DNA of 64,000 bases, from contig CAJUOY010000005.1 in NCBI GenBank assembly GCA_910588645.1, positions 25,033-89,032 of the forward strand. Reading direction: 5' to 3'. Origin of the DNA: an uncultured Christensenellaceae bacterium (GTDB taxonomy: Bacteria; Bacillota; Clostridia; Christensenellales; Borkfalkiaceae). Made by a program: the position numbers and the translations under genes. Below, piece after piece: positions 34,676 through 44,624 of the stretch. Numbering within the stretch: the stretch's first letter is position 1; each line of letters begins with the position of its first letter. The notes under the pieces are model-generated. The model was not told the origin of the DNA, ran no database searches, and was given only the letters and a program-made list of their open reading frames with translations.

Positions 34676-37255
34676 ATGGCTAAACCGTCGGGACTTTCGA
34701 CAATGATGAGACATTGGTTCGGGGTAAAGCAGCAATATAAGGATTGTATTATACTTTACAGATTGGGCGATTTTTACGAGATGTTTTTTGAGGACGCAAA
34801 AGTCGGTGCCGAATTACTTGATCTTACGCTAACCGGGAGAGATTGCGGATTGGAAGAACGCGCGCCTATGTGCGGCGTTCCTTATCACGCAGTCGATTCC
34901 TACATAACTAAGCTTGCTTCCAGCGGCTATAAAGTCGCCATTTGCGAGCAGCTTGAAGAGGCTTCTCCCGATAAAAAAACGGTTGATCGCGGGGTAGTCA
35001 GAGTGGTTACTCCCGGAACAATAACTTCGGATTCTTTGAATGAAAAGGCGAATAATTTTATTTGTTGTGCGTACAAAGTTGACGATACGGTAGCACTCGC
35101 ATGGGCGGATATAACCACGGGCGAGTTTTGTGCGGTAGAATTTCACGGGGAAGAAAGTTTAAAAAAATGCGTAGCGCAGATGACCATGCTCGACGTAAAG
35201 GAGATAATCTGCAATGACGATATGCTTTTGTCTTCCAAAGATCTTCCGGAAATTACGAGGGGTATAATTCCTAAATTTTCCAATTATCCTGCGTGGGCAT
35301 TCGGATATTCGTCGGCGGAAAGAACTCTATTAAAACAATTTAACGCGCAGACTTTGGACGCATTTTCAATTTCGGGACATAAGTATGCCGTGGGCGCGGC
35401 GGGAGCTTTAGTTGAATATTTGCAAGAAACCCAAATGCACGCTCTTAAAAATATCGACGGTATAAAATTTATCTCCGACGGAAGATATATGACTTTGGAT
35501 ACCGTGGCTCTTAGAAATCTTGAAATCGTAAAAACTCTCGGCGGTGATTCCAGATACGGAAGTTTATTATGGCTTTTGGATAAAACGGGAACGCCGATGG
35601 GTGCGCGGTATCTTAATTCTGAAATTCTGAGACCTCTTTACGACGCTAACGCAATAAATAACAGGCTTGACGGCGTGCAGGAACTATTTGATTCTACCGT
35701 GGCTCGGCTTCAACTGATAGATTTACTTAAAGAGATAAAAGATATTGAACGAATTGCGGGTAAGATCAGCGGTAATACCGTAAATCCCAGGGATTGTCTG
35801 AATTTGTCGCGTTCACTTTCTGTATTGCCGAATATAAAATTCAGTTTAACGGGATTTAAGTCTAAGCTTATTAAAAAAATATGCGATGATTTGGGTGATT
35901 TTTCTGAAATTATAAGTCTGATTGATAGCGCTATCGATCCTAAGGCTCAGCCAAATATGAAGGACGGTAATTACATCAAGTGCGGATTTAATCCTCGTTT
36001 GGATGAATTGAGATCATTGGTTGAAAACGGTGGTAAGATTATTCTTGAAATGGAGGCAAGGGAGCGCGATTCGACTGGCATACGCAACCTTAAAATCAAT
36101 TATAACAGGGTTTTCGGTTACTATATAGAGGTTACAAAGTCTTTTATAGATAAAGTGCCGCTTCATTACTTGCGCAGGCAGACACTTGCAAATGCGGAGA
36201 GATTTACTACCGAAGAACTCAAAAAATTAGAGGAAGAAATTCTATCCGGCGGAGATCAGGCTTTAAAACTGGAAGCGGAGATTTACCAGGCGATAAAGGA
36301 AAAGCTTACAGAATATATTGACAGATTTAAAGTGGCGGCAACTGCCATTGCAAGGCTGGATGTTTTGGTTTCGTTTGCGGAGGTTTCCAAGGAAAACAAA
36401 TATGTCAGGCCGGCTATTACCGAAAGCGACAAACCGCTTATCATAAAAGACGGCAGGCACCCCGTTGTGGAAAAAATTTCAAAGGATAAATTTATTCCCA
36501 ACGACGTATTGTTGGATAGTGGCGACAATCGGACTATGATAATAACTGGTCCGAATATGGCGGGTAAAAGTACGTATATGCGGCAAGTAGCTGTTATAAC
36601 CATTATGGCGCATTTAGGTTGTTTTGTGCCTGCGAAAGAAGCGGCTATACCGTTAACCGACAGAGTGTTTACGCGAGTAGGAGCAAGCGATAATCTTATT
36701 TCCGATCAAAGTACTTTTATGGTAGAAATGATAGAGGTTGCTTCTATTTTGCAAAATGCGACGAAAAACAGTTTGCTTATTCTCGATGAGGTCGGCAGAG
36801 GTACGTCTACGTACGACGGGCTGAGCATTGCTTGGGCTGTAATAGAACATATTACCGAAAGAATCGGGGCACATACGCTGTTTGCAACGCACTACCACGA
36901 ACTTACCGAGTTGGAACAAAAATTGTCGGGGATAAAAAATTATAAAATTTCCGTAAAAGAAATTAACGGCAGGGTGGTTTTTTTAAGGAAAATTATGCGT
37001 GGCGGTGCAAACAGGAGTTTCGGAATAGAGGTTGCTTCGTTGGCCGGAGTTCCCGACTCGGTTACCGACAGGGCAAAAGTCATTTTAAAACTAGTTGAAA
37101 AGGGCGATAGATCGCGTGTAGAAGAACCCGAAGAGGAAACCGTTCAAAGTCAAAGTGAAGTTGAAAAAATACTGCAAGAGGTTGACTTAAATAATCTCTC
37201 TCCTATGCAGGCGTTCATGCTTGTGAGTGATTTGGTTGAGAAGGTGAAAAGATGA
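34676..37255 (+). CDS. mutS: DNA mismatch repair protein MutS
   Basis: Mismatch-recognition ATPase, 859 residues. The N-terminal mismatch-binding motif is YRLGDFYEMFFEDA (usual F-x-E after the YEMF). LTGRDCGLEERAPMCGVPYHA is the connector region. Walker A is GPNMAGKSTYMRQ and Walker B LLILDEVGRGTSTYDG. It starts 2 bp after miaB and overlaps mutL by ATGA. Full length, all motifs intact. Confidence 0.97.
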   Translation: MAKPSGLSTMMRHWFGVKQQYKDCIILYRLGDFYEMFFEDAKVGAELLDLTLTGRDCGLEERAPMCGVPYHAVDSYITKLASSGYKVAICEQLEEASPDKKTVDRGVVRVVTPGTITSDSLNEKANNFICCAYKVDDTVALAWADITTGEFCAVEFHGEESLKKCVAQMTMLDVKEIICNDDMLLSSKDLPEITRGIIPKFSNYPAWAFGYSSAERTLLKQFNAQTLDAFSISGHKYAVGAAGALVEYLQETQMHALKNIDGIKFISDGRYMTLDTVALRNLEIVKTLGGDSRYGSLLWLLDKTGTPMGARYLNSEILRPLYDANAINNRLDGVQELFDSTVARLQLIDLLKEIKDIERIAGKISGNTVNPRDCLNLSRSLSVLPNIKFSLTGFKSKLIKKICDDLGDFSEIISLIDSAIDPKAQPNMKDGNYIKCGFNPRLDELRSLVENGGKIILEMEARERDSTGIRNLKINYNRVFGYYIEVTKSFIDKVPLHYLRRQTLANAERFTTEELKKLEEEILSGGDQALKLEAEIYQAIKEKLTEYIDRFKVAATAIARLDVLVSFAEVSKENKYVRPAITESDKPLIIKDGRHPVVEKISKDKFIPNDVLLDSGDNRTMIITGPNMAGKSTYMRQVAVITIMAHLGCFVPAKEAAIPLTDRVFTRVGASDNLISDQSTFMVEMIEVASILQNATKNSLLILDEVGRGTSTYDGLSIAWAVIEHITERIGAHTLFATHYHELTELEQKLSGIKNYKISVKEINGRVVFLRKIMRGGANRSFGIEVASLAGVPDSVTDRAKVILKLVEKGDRSRVEEPEEETVQSQSEVEKILQEVDLNNLSPMQAFMLVSDLVEKVKR

Positions 37256-39177
37256 AAAAAATAAATGTTCTATCCCAAAATATATATAACCGTATAGCGG
37301 CGGGCGAAGTAGTCGACAGACCTTATTCGGCAGTTAAGGAGCTTATTGAAAATAGTATTGACGCAGGTGCAACCGAAATAGAGATTTATATTGAGGACGG
37401 CGGAAAACAGCTTATAAAAGTTGTGGATAACGGTTCGGGTATAGAAAAGGACGATTTGTACGACGCTTTTATGCCTCACGCAACAAGTAAAATAAGTAGT
37501 GCTGACGATCTCGATTATATCAAGACTCTCGGGTTCAGGGGTGAGGCGCTTGCCAGTATTTCGGTTATTTCAAGAGTTGAAATCATCTCTGTTACGGCGG
37601 GAAATCAGGCGTGGAAAATTACTTGCGACGGCGGAAAAATAGGAGACATTGTTCCTGCTGCGCTTGAAAAGGGTACTGTTATTACCGTACACAATTTGTT
37701 TTACAATACGCCTGTAAGAGCTAAGTTTTTGAAGCCTGATAATAAAGAAGAGGCTGATATTACTAACTTTGTAACTCGTTACATACTGGGCAATCCGTAC
37801 GTTTCAATAAAGTATTATGTAGATGGTAAATTGACTCTGCAATCTTACGGCGGTGGACTTGAAGAGGCGGTTGCGCAGGTTTACGGGGCAAAGGTTTTGT
37901 CGGAGTGCTTTAAAATCAACGCGGAGAAAGACGGGTTTTTATTGAGCGGATTTATCGGAAACCAAAACTTTTTTAAACCTAATAAGACTTATCAAAGTAT
38001 ATTCCTTAATGGCAGATATATAGTGAATAATACAGTTGCGACGGCTGTAAATAACGCCTATGCAAGCTATATGATGAAAAGGCAATTTCCGTTTTACGTG
38101 CTTAATTTGGATGTCCCGTATGACTTTGTGGACGTTAACGTGCATCCAAATAAAGCCGACGTTCGTTTTTTGGATAACAGACGTGTTTTCGGAATGGTTT
38201 ATTCGGTAATTTCTCCAATTCTCGACGGTACGACAAAGGCTGCGGAATTTGTTATTAATGAAAAACGAATACCCGAAATAAAATCAACCTCGGACAATAA
38301 CCAAAATAAAATGTATACCGAGCAGATTCGTGAGAATATCGGTGTGATTTTGCGCAATAGTTCTACTAAAAATGTACCTACAACGGCTGAAAAGCAGGTA
38401 AATACGGATAATTTGCGCATTGACAGACAAGAAAACTCTAATAAAAGTGCGGAGTTTGATCCTTATCGCGATCTGAGCATGCGTGAGTATATGCCTAAGC
38501 AAGAAATCACTTCTATGAAAGTTACCGACGATACGGCAATACCTGCAATTGAAGATTTGAAACTATATGAAAAGAAAAAAACTGAGCAGCAGAAAGTAGA
38601 AGTAAAAAGCTGTAAATATAAAGGAGATCTGTTTAATACCTATCTAATTTTTGAGTTGGGTGATACGGTATTTTTCATTGATCAGCATGCTGCGCATGAG
38701 CGGTTGATTTTTGAGGAACTTAATAAAAAGCTTAAAGATCGCGCGATAATCAAGCAGCCTATGCTTGTACCTTTTATATTCAATACCAATGCCGTAGAAA
38801 CGCGGTTTATGGAAAAAAATATAAAGCTTTTACGGTCTATGGGATTTGGTATTTCACCGTTCGGAATGGGTTCATTCAGGGTTGACGAAGTTCCTGTGGA
38901 TTTGCAGGAAATCGATATCAAGGGTTTTATAGATGAAATTTTAAGTCAGGTTGATAGTCTGAAAAATATAAATTTGGAAGATATATTAAAAGAGAAACTC
39001 GCTATGGCGGCTTGTAAGCACGCTATAAAGGGCGGAATGAAGTTGACCTCTCAGGAAATTGATGCTCTGTTTGGAATGTTGGAAGGGAATATGGGTTTAA
39101 AATGTCCGCACGGCAGACCTGTGTGTGTCGCCTTGACAAAACGCGACGTTGAGAAAATGTTTAAAAGGATAGTTTAA
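37252..39177 (+). CDS. mutL: DNA mismatch repair endonuclease MutL
   Basis: GHKL ATPase that couples MutS to downstream repair. N-terminal motifs: IAAGEVVDRPYSAVKELIEN, DNGSGI and GFRGEALASI. A variable linker lies at about residues 330-440. The C-terminal domain carries the metal-binding endonuclease motif DQHAAHERLIFEE and a CPHGRP motif, so this is the nicking type of MutL found in bacteria without MutH. 641 residues is normal. Confidence 0.96.
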   Translation: MKKINVLSQNIYNRIAAGEVVDRPYSAVKELIENSIDAGATEIEIYIEDGGKQLIKVVDNGSGIEKDDLYDAFMPHATSKISSADDLDYIKTLGFRGEALASISVISRVEIISVTAGNQAWKITCDGGKIGDIVPAALEKGTVITVHNLFYNTPVRAKFLKPDNKEEADITNFVTRYILGNPYVSIKYYVDGKLTLQSYGGGLEEAVAQVYGAKVLSECFKINAEKDGFLLSGFIGNQNFFKPNKTYQSIFLNGRYIVNNTVATAVNNAYASYMMKRQFPFYVLNLDVPYDFVDVNVHPNKADVRFLDNRRVFGMVYSVISPILDGTTKAAEFVINEKRIPEIKSTSDNNQNKMYTEQIRENIGVILRNSSTKNVPTTAEKQVNTDNLRIDRQENSNKSAEFDPYRDLSMREYMPKQEITSMKVTDDTAIPAIEDLKLYEKKKTEQQKVEVKSCKYKGDLFNTYLIFELGDTVFFIDQHAAHERLIFEELNKKLKDRAIIKQPMLVPFIFNTNAVETRFMEKNIKLLRSMGFGISPFGMGSFRVDEVPVDLQEIDIKGFIDEILSQVDSLKNINLEDILKEKLAMAACKHAIKGGMKLTSQEIDALFGMLEGNMGLKCPHGRPVCVALTKRDVEKMFKRIV

Positions 39178-39179
39178 CC

Positions 39180-40088
39180 TTGGAAAAACTTTTAGTTATC
39201 TGCGGGGCTACGGCGACAGGCAAGACGAAACTTGCCGTGGATTGTGCTTTAAAATTGAAATCCGAAGTAGTTTCCGCCGATTCTCAACTTGTATACAAAG
39301 ATTTAAATATAGGGACGGCTAAGCCTAATGTCAATGAAATGCGCGGCGTAAAGCACCATATTATAGACGTAGCAGAACCTTATCATAATTTCAGCGTAAG
39401 CGATTACGAGACTTTAGCTGAAATTGCGTTGAGAACCATTGTAAGTGAAAATAAAGTGCCCGTCATATGCGGTGGTACGGGATTTTATATTAATTCGCTA
39501 TTGTTCAATTTTGGATACGGCAATGCGGCGGCTAACGAAGCGGTACGTTTGAAATATCAAAAATATGTTGAAGAGTACGGCAAGGAAGCTCTGTATGAAA
39601 AACTTAAAGAAGTTGATTTTGCTACTGCGGAAAAATTATATTTTAACGACGTAAAGCGTGTGATAAGAGCTTTGGAGATTTATGAATCTACGGGAGTAAG
39701 AAAGTCGGAGCAGAATGACGAGCTTACGCCTAAGAGAAAATATTTTGCTTTCGCCGTAAATTACAAGCGTGAAGATCTATATGACAGAATAAATACTCGG
39801 GTTGACGAAATGTTTTCTTGCGGACTAGTTGAAGAAGTTGAAAGCCTAATAAGCCGCGGAATTGACGAGAAATATCAGTGCATGCAGGCTATTGGGTATA
39901 AAGAAGTGCTGTTTGGGCTAAAAAATGGTCATAATCGTAGTACTATGTGTGACATTATAAAGCAAAATACCCGTCGTTATGCCAAGAGACAGATTACTTT
40001 TTTTAAAAAATTGCCTGGCTTGATTTGGCTTGATCCTAAAGAGGCCACAGCTGAAACAGTTATGGAGATATTAAATGACTTTCATTGA
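39180..40088 (+). CDS. miaA: tRNA dimethylallyltransferase
   Basis: Isopentenylates A37 of tRNAs reading UNN codons, making the substrate for MiaB. The P-loop is CGATATGKTKLAVD, followed by SADSQLVYKDLNIGTAKP and HHIIDV. GGTGFYINSLLF matches the family. The start is TTG 39180, with AAAGGA 10-15 bases upstream and only 2 bases after the mutL stop. 302 residues is typical. It overlaps the next gene by 14 bases. Confidence 0.95.
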   Translation: MEKLLVICGATATGKTKLAVDCALKLKSEVVSADSQLVYKDLNIGTAKPNVNEMRGVKHHIIDVAEPYHNFSVSDYETLAEIALRTIVSENKVPVICGGTGFYINSLLFNFGYGNAAANEAVRLKYQKYVEEYGKEALYEKLKEVDFATAEKLYFNDVKRVIRALEIYESTGVRKSEQNDELTPKRKYFAFAVNYKREDLYDRINTRVDEMFSCGLVEEVESLISRGIDEKYQCMQAIGYKEVLFGLKNGHNRSTMCDIIKQNTRRYAKRQITFFKKLPGLIWLDPKEATAETVMEILNDFH

Positions 40089-41280
40089 AAAATGTGAATC
40101 AAAACTTCTGGAAAAATTTAAACGTATTGATGAAGTTGCCTATTTTAACCAAGTTAAAGTGCTTAATGCATTTAATAAATATAAAATTGCAACAAGACAT
40201 TTTAACGGTACTACCGGCTATGGTTATGATGACGAGGGCAGGGATTGCCTTGGAAAATTATATGCTTCGGTTTTCGGGGCGGAAAGCGGTATAGTTTCTC
40301 CTCATATGCTTTCGGGAACGCATGCTTTAACCGTTGCACTTTTTGGTCTGTTGCGTCCCGGCGATCTTATGCTTTGTATTACGGGTATGCCGTATGATAC
40401 GTTGCGCGGAGTAATTTATGGGGAGAATAACGGATCTCTTAAAGACTTCGGAATTGAATTCGACTATTGCAATTTAGCTGAGGGCGACTTTGATTTTACT
40501 GCCATAAGAGAGAAACTCAATAAAAAAGTAAAGATAGTTTATATTCAACGTTCTCGCGGATATGAATTGCGCGATGCTTTGTCCTGTAAGCAAATTGAAG
40601 ACGCTTGCCGATTTGTTCGGGAGCTCGGTTTTACGGGCTGTATATTCGTCGATAACTGTTACGGCGAATTTGTAGAAAAAACCGAACCGAGCGAGTGTGG
40701 AGCGGATTTGATAGTTGGATCTCTTATAAAGAATGCCGGCGGCGGTCTTGCGCCGACAGGCGGATATATTTGCGGAAAAGAAGAATATATAGAACTTATA
40801 GGAAAGCGATTGACCGCTCCGTCTATCGGTCTTGAGGTCGGATCTTATGCAGGCAGTTACCAATACTTTTATCAAGGACTTTTTCTTGCTCCGCATACGG
40901 TTGCTCAGGCGCTTAAATCCAGTCTGTTGATAGGGCAGGCAATGAGTGAACTGGGTTATAAGAATTTCCCCTCTATTGAGAAGATGCCTTACGATATAAC
41001 AAGAGCAATACAATTTGATAGTGCGGATAAAATGATTGACTTTATACGTGAAGTTCAGTATGCTTCGCCGATCGATAGCTATGTTACCTGTGAACCTTGG
41101 GCAATGCCTGGCTATGACGATAATATAATAATGTCCGCGGGGACGTTTGTAAGCGGTTCTTCCATAGAATTATCTGCCGACGGGCCTGTAAAGCCGCCTT
41201 ATATTGTATATTTTCAGGGCGGGTTGACTTACGAGCACGGTAAATATGCGCTTGAAAGAATTTTAAATAAAATCAAATAA
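40075..41280 (+). CDS. Methionine gamma-lyase family PLP protein (YnbB-like)
   Basis: PLP-dependent fold-type I protein of 401 residues, of the group often labelled aluminium-resistance or methionine gamma-lyase family. HMLSGTHALTVALFGLLRPGD is the cofactor phosphate region and the PLP lysine is probable in VGSLIKNAGGGLAPTGGY. FVDNCYGEFVE carries the Asp that contacts the pyridine nitrogen. In B. subtilis ynbB also lies near miaA/hfq. The physiological substrate is not established. Its start lies inside miaA. Confidence 0.85.
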   Translation: MTFIEKCESKLLEKFKRIDEVAYFNQVKVLNAFNKYKIATRHFNGTTGYGYDDEGRDCLGKLYASVFGAESGIVSPHMLSGTHALTVALFGLLRPGDLMLCITGMPYDTLRGVIYGENNGSLKDFGIEFDYCNLAEGDFDFTAIREKLNKKVKIVYIQRSRGYELRDALSCKQIEDACRFVRELGFTGCIFVDNCYGEFVEKTEPSECGADLIVGSLIKNAGGGLAPTGGYICGKEEYIELIGKRLTAPSIGLEVGSYAGSYQYFYQGLFLAPHTVAQALKSSLLIGQAMSELGYKNFPSIEKMPYDITRAIQFDSADKMIDFIREVQYASPIDSYVTCEPWAMPGYDDNIIMSAGTFVSGSSIELSADGPVKPPYIVYFQGGLTYEHGKYALERILNKIK

Positions 41281-41299
41281 TTTTTAAGTGGGGTAAATT

Positions 41300-41977
41300 A
41301 TGAAGGAAAATTTGAAAGAGCAAGTCTTAAAAGCCTATAAGGATTTGGCGACATCAGAGTTGGATAATTTTTGCGGCGGTAATGTAAGCGTAATAGATAG
41401 GGAAAGCGAGAATATAGTTATTAAGGCTTCGGGCGTGTCGATAAAGGAAGTCAAGGCAGAGAATTTGCTTGTTGTGGATTTTTCCGGAAAAGTTTTAGAG
41501 GGCGAGGGTGAACCGCCTTCGGAGTTTTTGACTCATATTTCGTTATATAATGCGCATAAAGATATTTCATCTATCGTGCACGTTCATAGTATGTATGCTA
41601 CGGCGTTTGCTCAAGCGGGACGCTTTATTCCTGCATACGGAGTAACTCATACAGAATTTTTCGGTGATAATATTCCCTGTGTTCGTGCATTAACCAAAGG
41701 CGAGTTATCGGATTTTGACGCAAGTACGGGCATTCTGATTAATAAAACATTCAAAAAACTTTCTTTTAAAGAAATACGTGCTTGTCTTTTGGAGCGGCAT
41801 GGTATGTTTTCTTGGGGGGATACTCCCGACGAGGCTTTGAAAGTTGCCTTGGTTGCCGAAAGATTGGCAAAATTGGCCTATCTTACTGAAAATCTTAATC
41901 CGAAAACCGAATGCATACCGCAATATATGTATGGTAAAAAACAAATATTTAAAAAACGCAAGAAATTTTGGAAATAA
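41300..41977 (+). CDS. Class II aldolase/adducin-family protein
   Basis: Zinc-dependent class II aldolase fold, 225 residues, closest in layout to L-ribulose-5-phosphate 4-epimerase and L-fuculose-phosphate aldolase. FCGGNVSVIDRE is the substrate-phosphate loop, PPSEFLTHISLY includes the catalytic acid region, and the zinc ligands lie in SIVHVHSMYATAFAQ and LLERHGMFSWG. Without sugar-catabolic neighbours the substrate cannot be assigned. A Lys/Arg/Phe-rich tail ends the protein. GGGG lies before the ATG, and a strong terminator follows. Confidence 0.82.
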   Translation: MKENLKEQVLKAYKDLATSELDNFCGGNVSVIDRESENIVIKASGVSIKEVKAENLLVVDFSGKVLEGEGEPPSEFLTHISLYNAHKDISSIVHVHSMYATAFAQAGRFIPAYGVTHTEFFGDNIPCVRALTKGELSDFDASTGILINKTFKKLSFKEIRACLLERHGMFSWGDTPDEALKVALVAERLAKLAYLTENLNPKTECIPQYMYGKKQIFKKRKKFWK

Positions 41978-41979
41978 TT

Positions 41980-42015
41980 AAAACAGGCGGAAATTGTAAA
42001 TTCCGCCTGTTTTTT
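41980..42015 (+). terminator. Terminator after the class II aldolase gene
   Basis: AAAACAGGCGGAA pairs with TTCCGCCTGTTTT (13 bp), followed by T's. Closes the miaB-to-aldolase unit. Confidence 0.85.
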
Positions 42016-42062
42016 ATATTATATGAATTAGCGGGCCATAATAAATAGCGGGAGACAATTTT

Positions 42063-43034
42063 ATGTGTACAGCATTGACTTTAAAAACTCGCAATTTTTA
42101 TTTTGGCCGAACTTTGGATTTGGACAAATCATATTCGGAAGAAGTTGTTATCAATCCAAGAAAATTCTGTTTTTATTTAAGAAACGGCTATACGATCAAG
42201 ACACATTACGCTATTATAGGCACGGCATACGTTAAAGATAATTTTCCGCTCTACTATGATGCTGTAAATGAAATGGGGCTATGTATAGCTGGTTTAAATT
42301 TTGTAAATTATGCTTATTATTCAAAAGAGCGCGAAAGTATGATTAATGTAGCCCAATTCGAATTTATTCCCTATTTATTGAGCAAATGTGCTTCGGTCAG
42401 GCAGGCCGAAGAAGAGTTGAAAAATATGAACGTCACAGATACTCCGTTCAGCGCTGATTTGCCTGTTGCTGATTTACATTGGATTATATCAGATAAAGAA
42501 AAATCTATTACCGTGGAATATACGCGCGAAGGCGTAAACATTTATGACAATCACATCGGTATTCTTACAAATAATCCGCCGTTTGATATGCAGCTATTTA
42601 ACCTAAATAATTATATCAATCTTACGCCCGAACAGCCACATAATAGATTTTCTGAAAACATTAATCTCGATTTGTATAGCTTGGGAATGGGGGCAATAGG
42701 GTTGCCGGGAGATTGCTCATCCCAATCACGATTTGTGCGGGCAGCGTTTAATAAATTAAATTCGGTTACGGGTGAAGGTGAGACCGATGGTGTAAATCAA
42801 TTTTTTCATATCTTGGGTGGCGTTCAATTTTCACGAGGCTGCTGTAAAGGCGTAAATGATTACGAAATAACAGTATATACTTCGTGCTGTGATGTAGAAA
42901 AAGGTATTTATTATTATACGACTTACGAAAATCATATGATCAATGCTGTAAAAATGCATAACGTCAATTTGGATGATGAAGAATTGTTCCGTTACCCGCA
43001 TATAAAATCCGAGCAATTTAATTTTCAGAATTAA
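42063..43034 (+). CDS. Choloylglycine hydrolase family (bile salt hydrolase-like)
   Basis: N-terminal-nucleophile amidase, 323 residues. Cys2 after the initiator Met is the nucleophile, and FGRTLDLDKSY supplies the conserved Arg16 and Asp19/Asp21. LCIAGLNF, LTNNPPF and SSQSRFVRA carry the Asn and Arg residues known from bile salt hydrolases. It could deconjugate bile salts or act as a penicillin-V-acylase-like or acyl-homoserine enzyme; gut context favours bile salts. No signal peptide is seen, consistent with a cytoplasmic enzyme. GGGAGA precedes the ATG. Monocistronic. Confidence 0.88.
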   Translation: MCTALTLKTRNFYFGRTLDLDKSYSEEVVINPRKFCFYLRNGYTIKTHYAIIGTAYVKDNFPLYYDAVNEMGLCIAGLNFVNYAYYSKERESMINVAQFEFIPYLLSKCASVRQAEEELKNMNVTDTPFSADLPVADLHWIISDKEKSITVEYTREGVNIYDNHIGILTNNPPFDMQLFNLNNYINLTPEQPHNRFSENINLDLYSLGMGAIGLPGDCSSQSRFVRAAFNKLNSVTGEGETDGVNQFFHILGGVQFSRGCCKGVNDYEITVYTSCCDVEKGIYYYTTYENHMINAVKMHNVNLDDEELFRYPHIKSEQFNFQN

Positions 43035-43179
43035 ATTTCCATATGATAAAAAGTACATAAGGTATATTTATGTTAATAATTTTTTAATACATTAAGTTGT
43101 ACTTTTTGCAGAAAATAATTGTATGCCAATTATGTTTATTGCAAAGTGGCGTAAAGAATTGAATAAATAAGGAGTTACT

Positions 43180-43353
43180 ATGAAATATATATGTGAAATC
43201 TGTAATTGGGAATATGACGAAGAGCAGGGGTATCCCGAAGGTGGAATAGCTCCGGGAACAAAATGGGAAAATGTGCCGGAAGATTTTGAGTGTCCTTTGT
43301 GTTTTGTCGGAAAAGAACAATTTTCTAAAAAAATTGCAAACAAAACTGAATAG
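43180..43353 (+). CDS. Rubredoxin
   Basis: A 57-residue iron protein with the two Cys pairs of rubredoxin: YICEICNWEYDEEQGYPE near the N-terminus and DFECPLCFVGKEQF near the C-terminus, with APGTKWENVPEDF between. It carries one electron at a single Fe(Cys)4 site; in anaerobes it commonly serves oxygen or peroxide detoxification. GGAG precedes the ATG by 6 bases. It stands alone, with its own terminator, and its partner enzyme is not in the window. Confidence 0.93.
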   Translation: MKYICEICNWEYDEEQGYPEGGIAPGTKWENVPEDFECPLCFVGKEQFSKKIANKTE

Positions 43354-43401
43354 TTTTATTCGATTTTGTTTGGCGATATTACAATAAGCAAAATTTTTTT
43401 G

Positions 43402-43430
43402 TGCCGTTTACGTGATGGAACGGCATTTTT
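43402..43430 (+). terminator. Terminator after rubredoxin
   Basis: TGCCGTT (43402-43408) pairs with AACGGCA (43419-43425), followed by five T's. Confidence 0.7.
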
Positions 43431-43506
43431 GTACAATTAAATATGCGTATAAATATAACTTTGAATTTTCAATAGATTTGACAAAGACAATATTTAGTAG
43501 TAAAAT

Positions 43507-43539
43507 ATAAAAGAAACCCACCATATATGGTGGGTTTCT
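43507..43539 (-). terminator. Terminator immediately after tRNA-Thr
   Basis: A long perfect palindrome (AGAAACCCACCATAT and its complement) begins at the base after the tRNA CCA end on the minus strand and is followed by a T-rich tract. Confidence 0.8.
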
Positions 43540-43615
<76 letters not shown>

Positions 43616-43632
43616 ATTTAACTTACTTGAAT

Positions 43633-43661
43633 ATTATATTTAAAAAAGAGTATATTGTCAA
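43633..43661 (-). promoter_or_regulatory. Promoter for tRNA-Thr
   Basis: On the minus strand a perfect TTGACA (43661-43656), 17-bp spacer and TATAAT (43638-43633), 18 bases before the mature tRNA 5' end. Confidence 0.85.
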
Positions 43662-43700
43662 TTTATTTTAAGCAAAATTATCTAAAAATCGGAGAAAACA

Positions 43701-44624
43701 TTGCAAAAAACTAATTTAGAAAAAATAGTTTTAAAAACGTCTGTGGTGACGATTATTATAAATGCTTTGCTGTCTGTGTTCAAGTTGATTGCCGGAATAT
43801 TGGGTTCTTCAATGGCGTTGATATCAGATGCGGTTCATTCAGCCTCTGACGTTTTTTCGACTTTCATAGTTTTAATCGGAGTTAAAATATCTTCAAAAAA
43901 AGCGGATAGAAGACATCCGTTCGGGCACGAAAGATTCGAATGCGTTGCGGCTATAATTCTTGCCGCGGTTTTATTTGCGACCGGTGCGGGTATTGGCTAT
44001 TCAGGTGTGGAGAATATCGTCAGTGGAGCTTATAAAGAATTGGAAATACCTAAACTCATAGCTCTTATAGCTGCGGCCTTATCTATAGTTGTTAAAGAGG
44101 GAATGTTTTGGTATACGATTATTGCGGCTAAAAGGGTAAATTCGACTGCTTTAAAGGCTGACGCTTGGCATCATAGATCGGACGCATTATCTTCAATAGG
44201 CAGTTTAGTAGGCGTAGTGGGCGCAATGTGCGGCGTGCCTGTACTTGATTCAGTTGCTTGCCTCGTAATATGCGCAATGATTATTTTTGCGGCGGTAAAA
44301 ATCTTTATCGATGCAGTAAAGAAAATGACGGACGAAGCTTGTGATGAAAGAACCGAAAATGAAATAAAAGAATTTATTTCATCGTGTGACGGAGTAAAGC
44401 GAATTGATTTGCTGATGACTAGGCTGTTCGGCAATAGAATATATGTAATTGTTGAGATTGCATGCGATGGATCATTATCTCTATATGAAGCTCACGAAAT
44501 AGCGGAGACGCTTCATAAGGGGATAGAGGAAAATTTTCCTCTCGTAAAACATATTACAGTACACGTCAACCCGTATAGAGAGGAGATGGAAGACAGCGAA
44601 GTTAATTCAGTTGACGATGTTTAA
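43701..44624 (+). CDS. Cation diffusion facilitator family transporter
   Basis: Metal-ion/proton antiporter of 307 residues, with about six membrane helices and a C-terminal cytoplasmic ferredoxin-like domain. The metal-site motifs are SDAVHSASDVFST in helix II and DAWHHRSDALSSIG in helix V (HxxxD in both). Such proteins export Zn, Mn or Fe; the presence of D-x-x-x-D versus H-x-x-x-D alone does not settle the metal. The start is TTG 43701 with GGAGAA upstream. Its 3' end overlaps lexA by 4 bases in convergent orientation. Confidence 0.9.
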   Translation: MQKTNLEKIVLKTSVVTIIINALLSVFKLIAGILGSSMALISDAVHSASDVFSTFIVLIGVKISSKKADRRHPFGHERFECVAAIILAAVLFATGAGIGYSGVENIVSGAYKELEIPKLIALIAAALSIVVKEGMFWYTIIAAKRVNSTALKADAWHHRSDALSSIGSLVGVVGAMCGVPVLDSVACLVICAMIIFAAVKIFIDAVKKMTDEACDERTENEIKEFISSCDGVKRIDLLMTRLFGNRIYVIVEIACDGSLSLYEAHEIAETLHKGIEENFPLVKHITVHVNPYREEMEDSEVNSVDDV

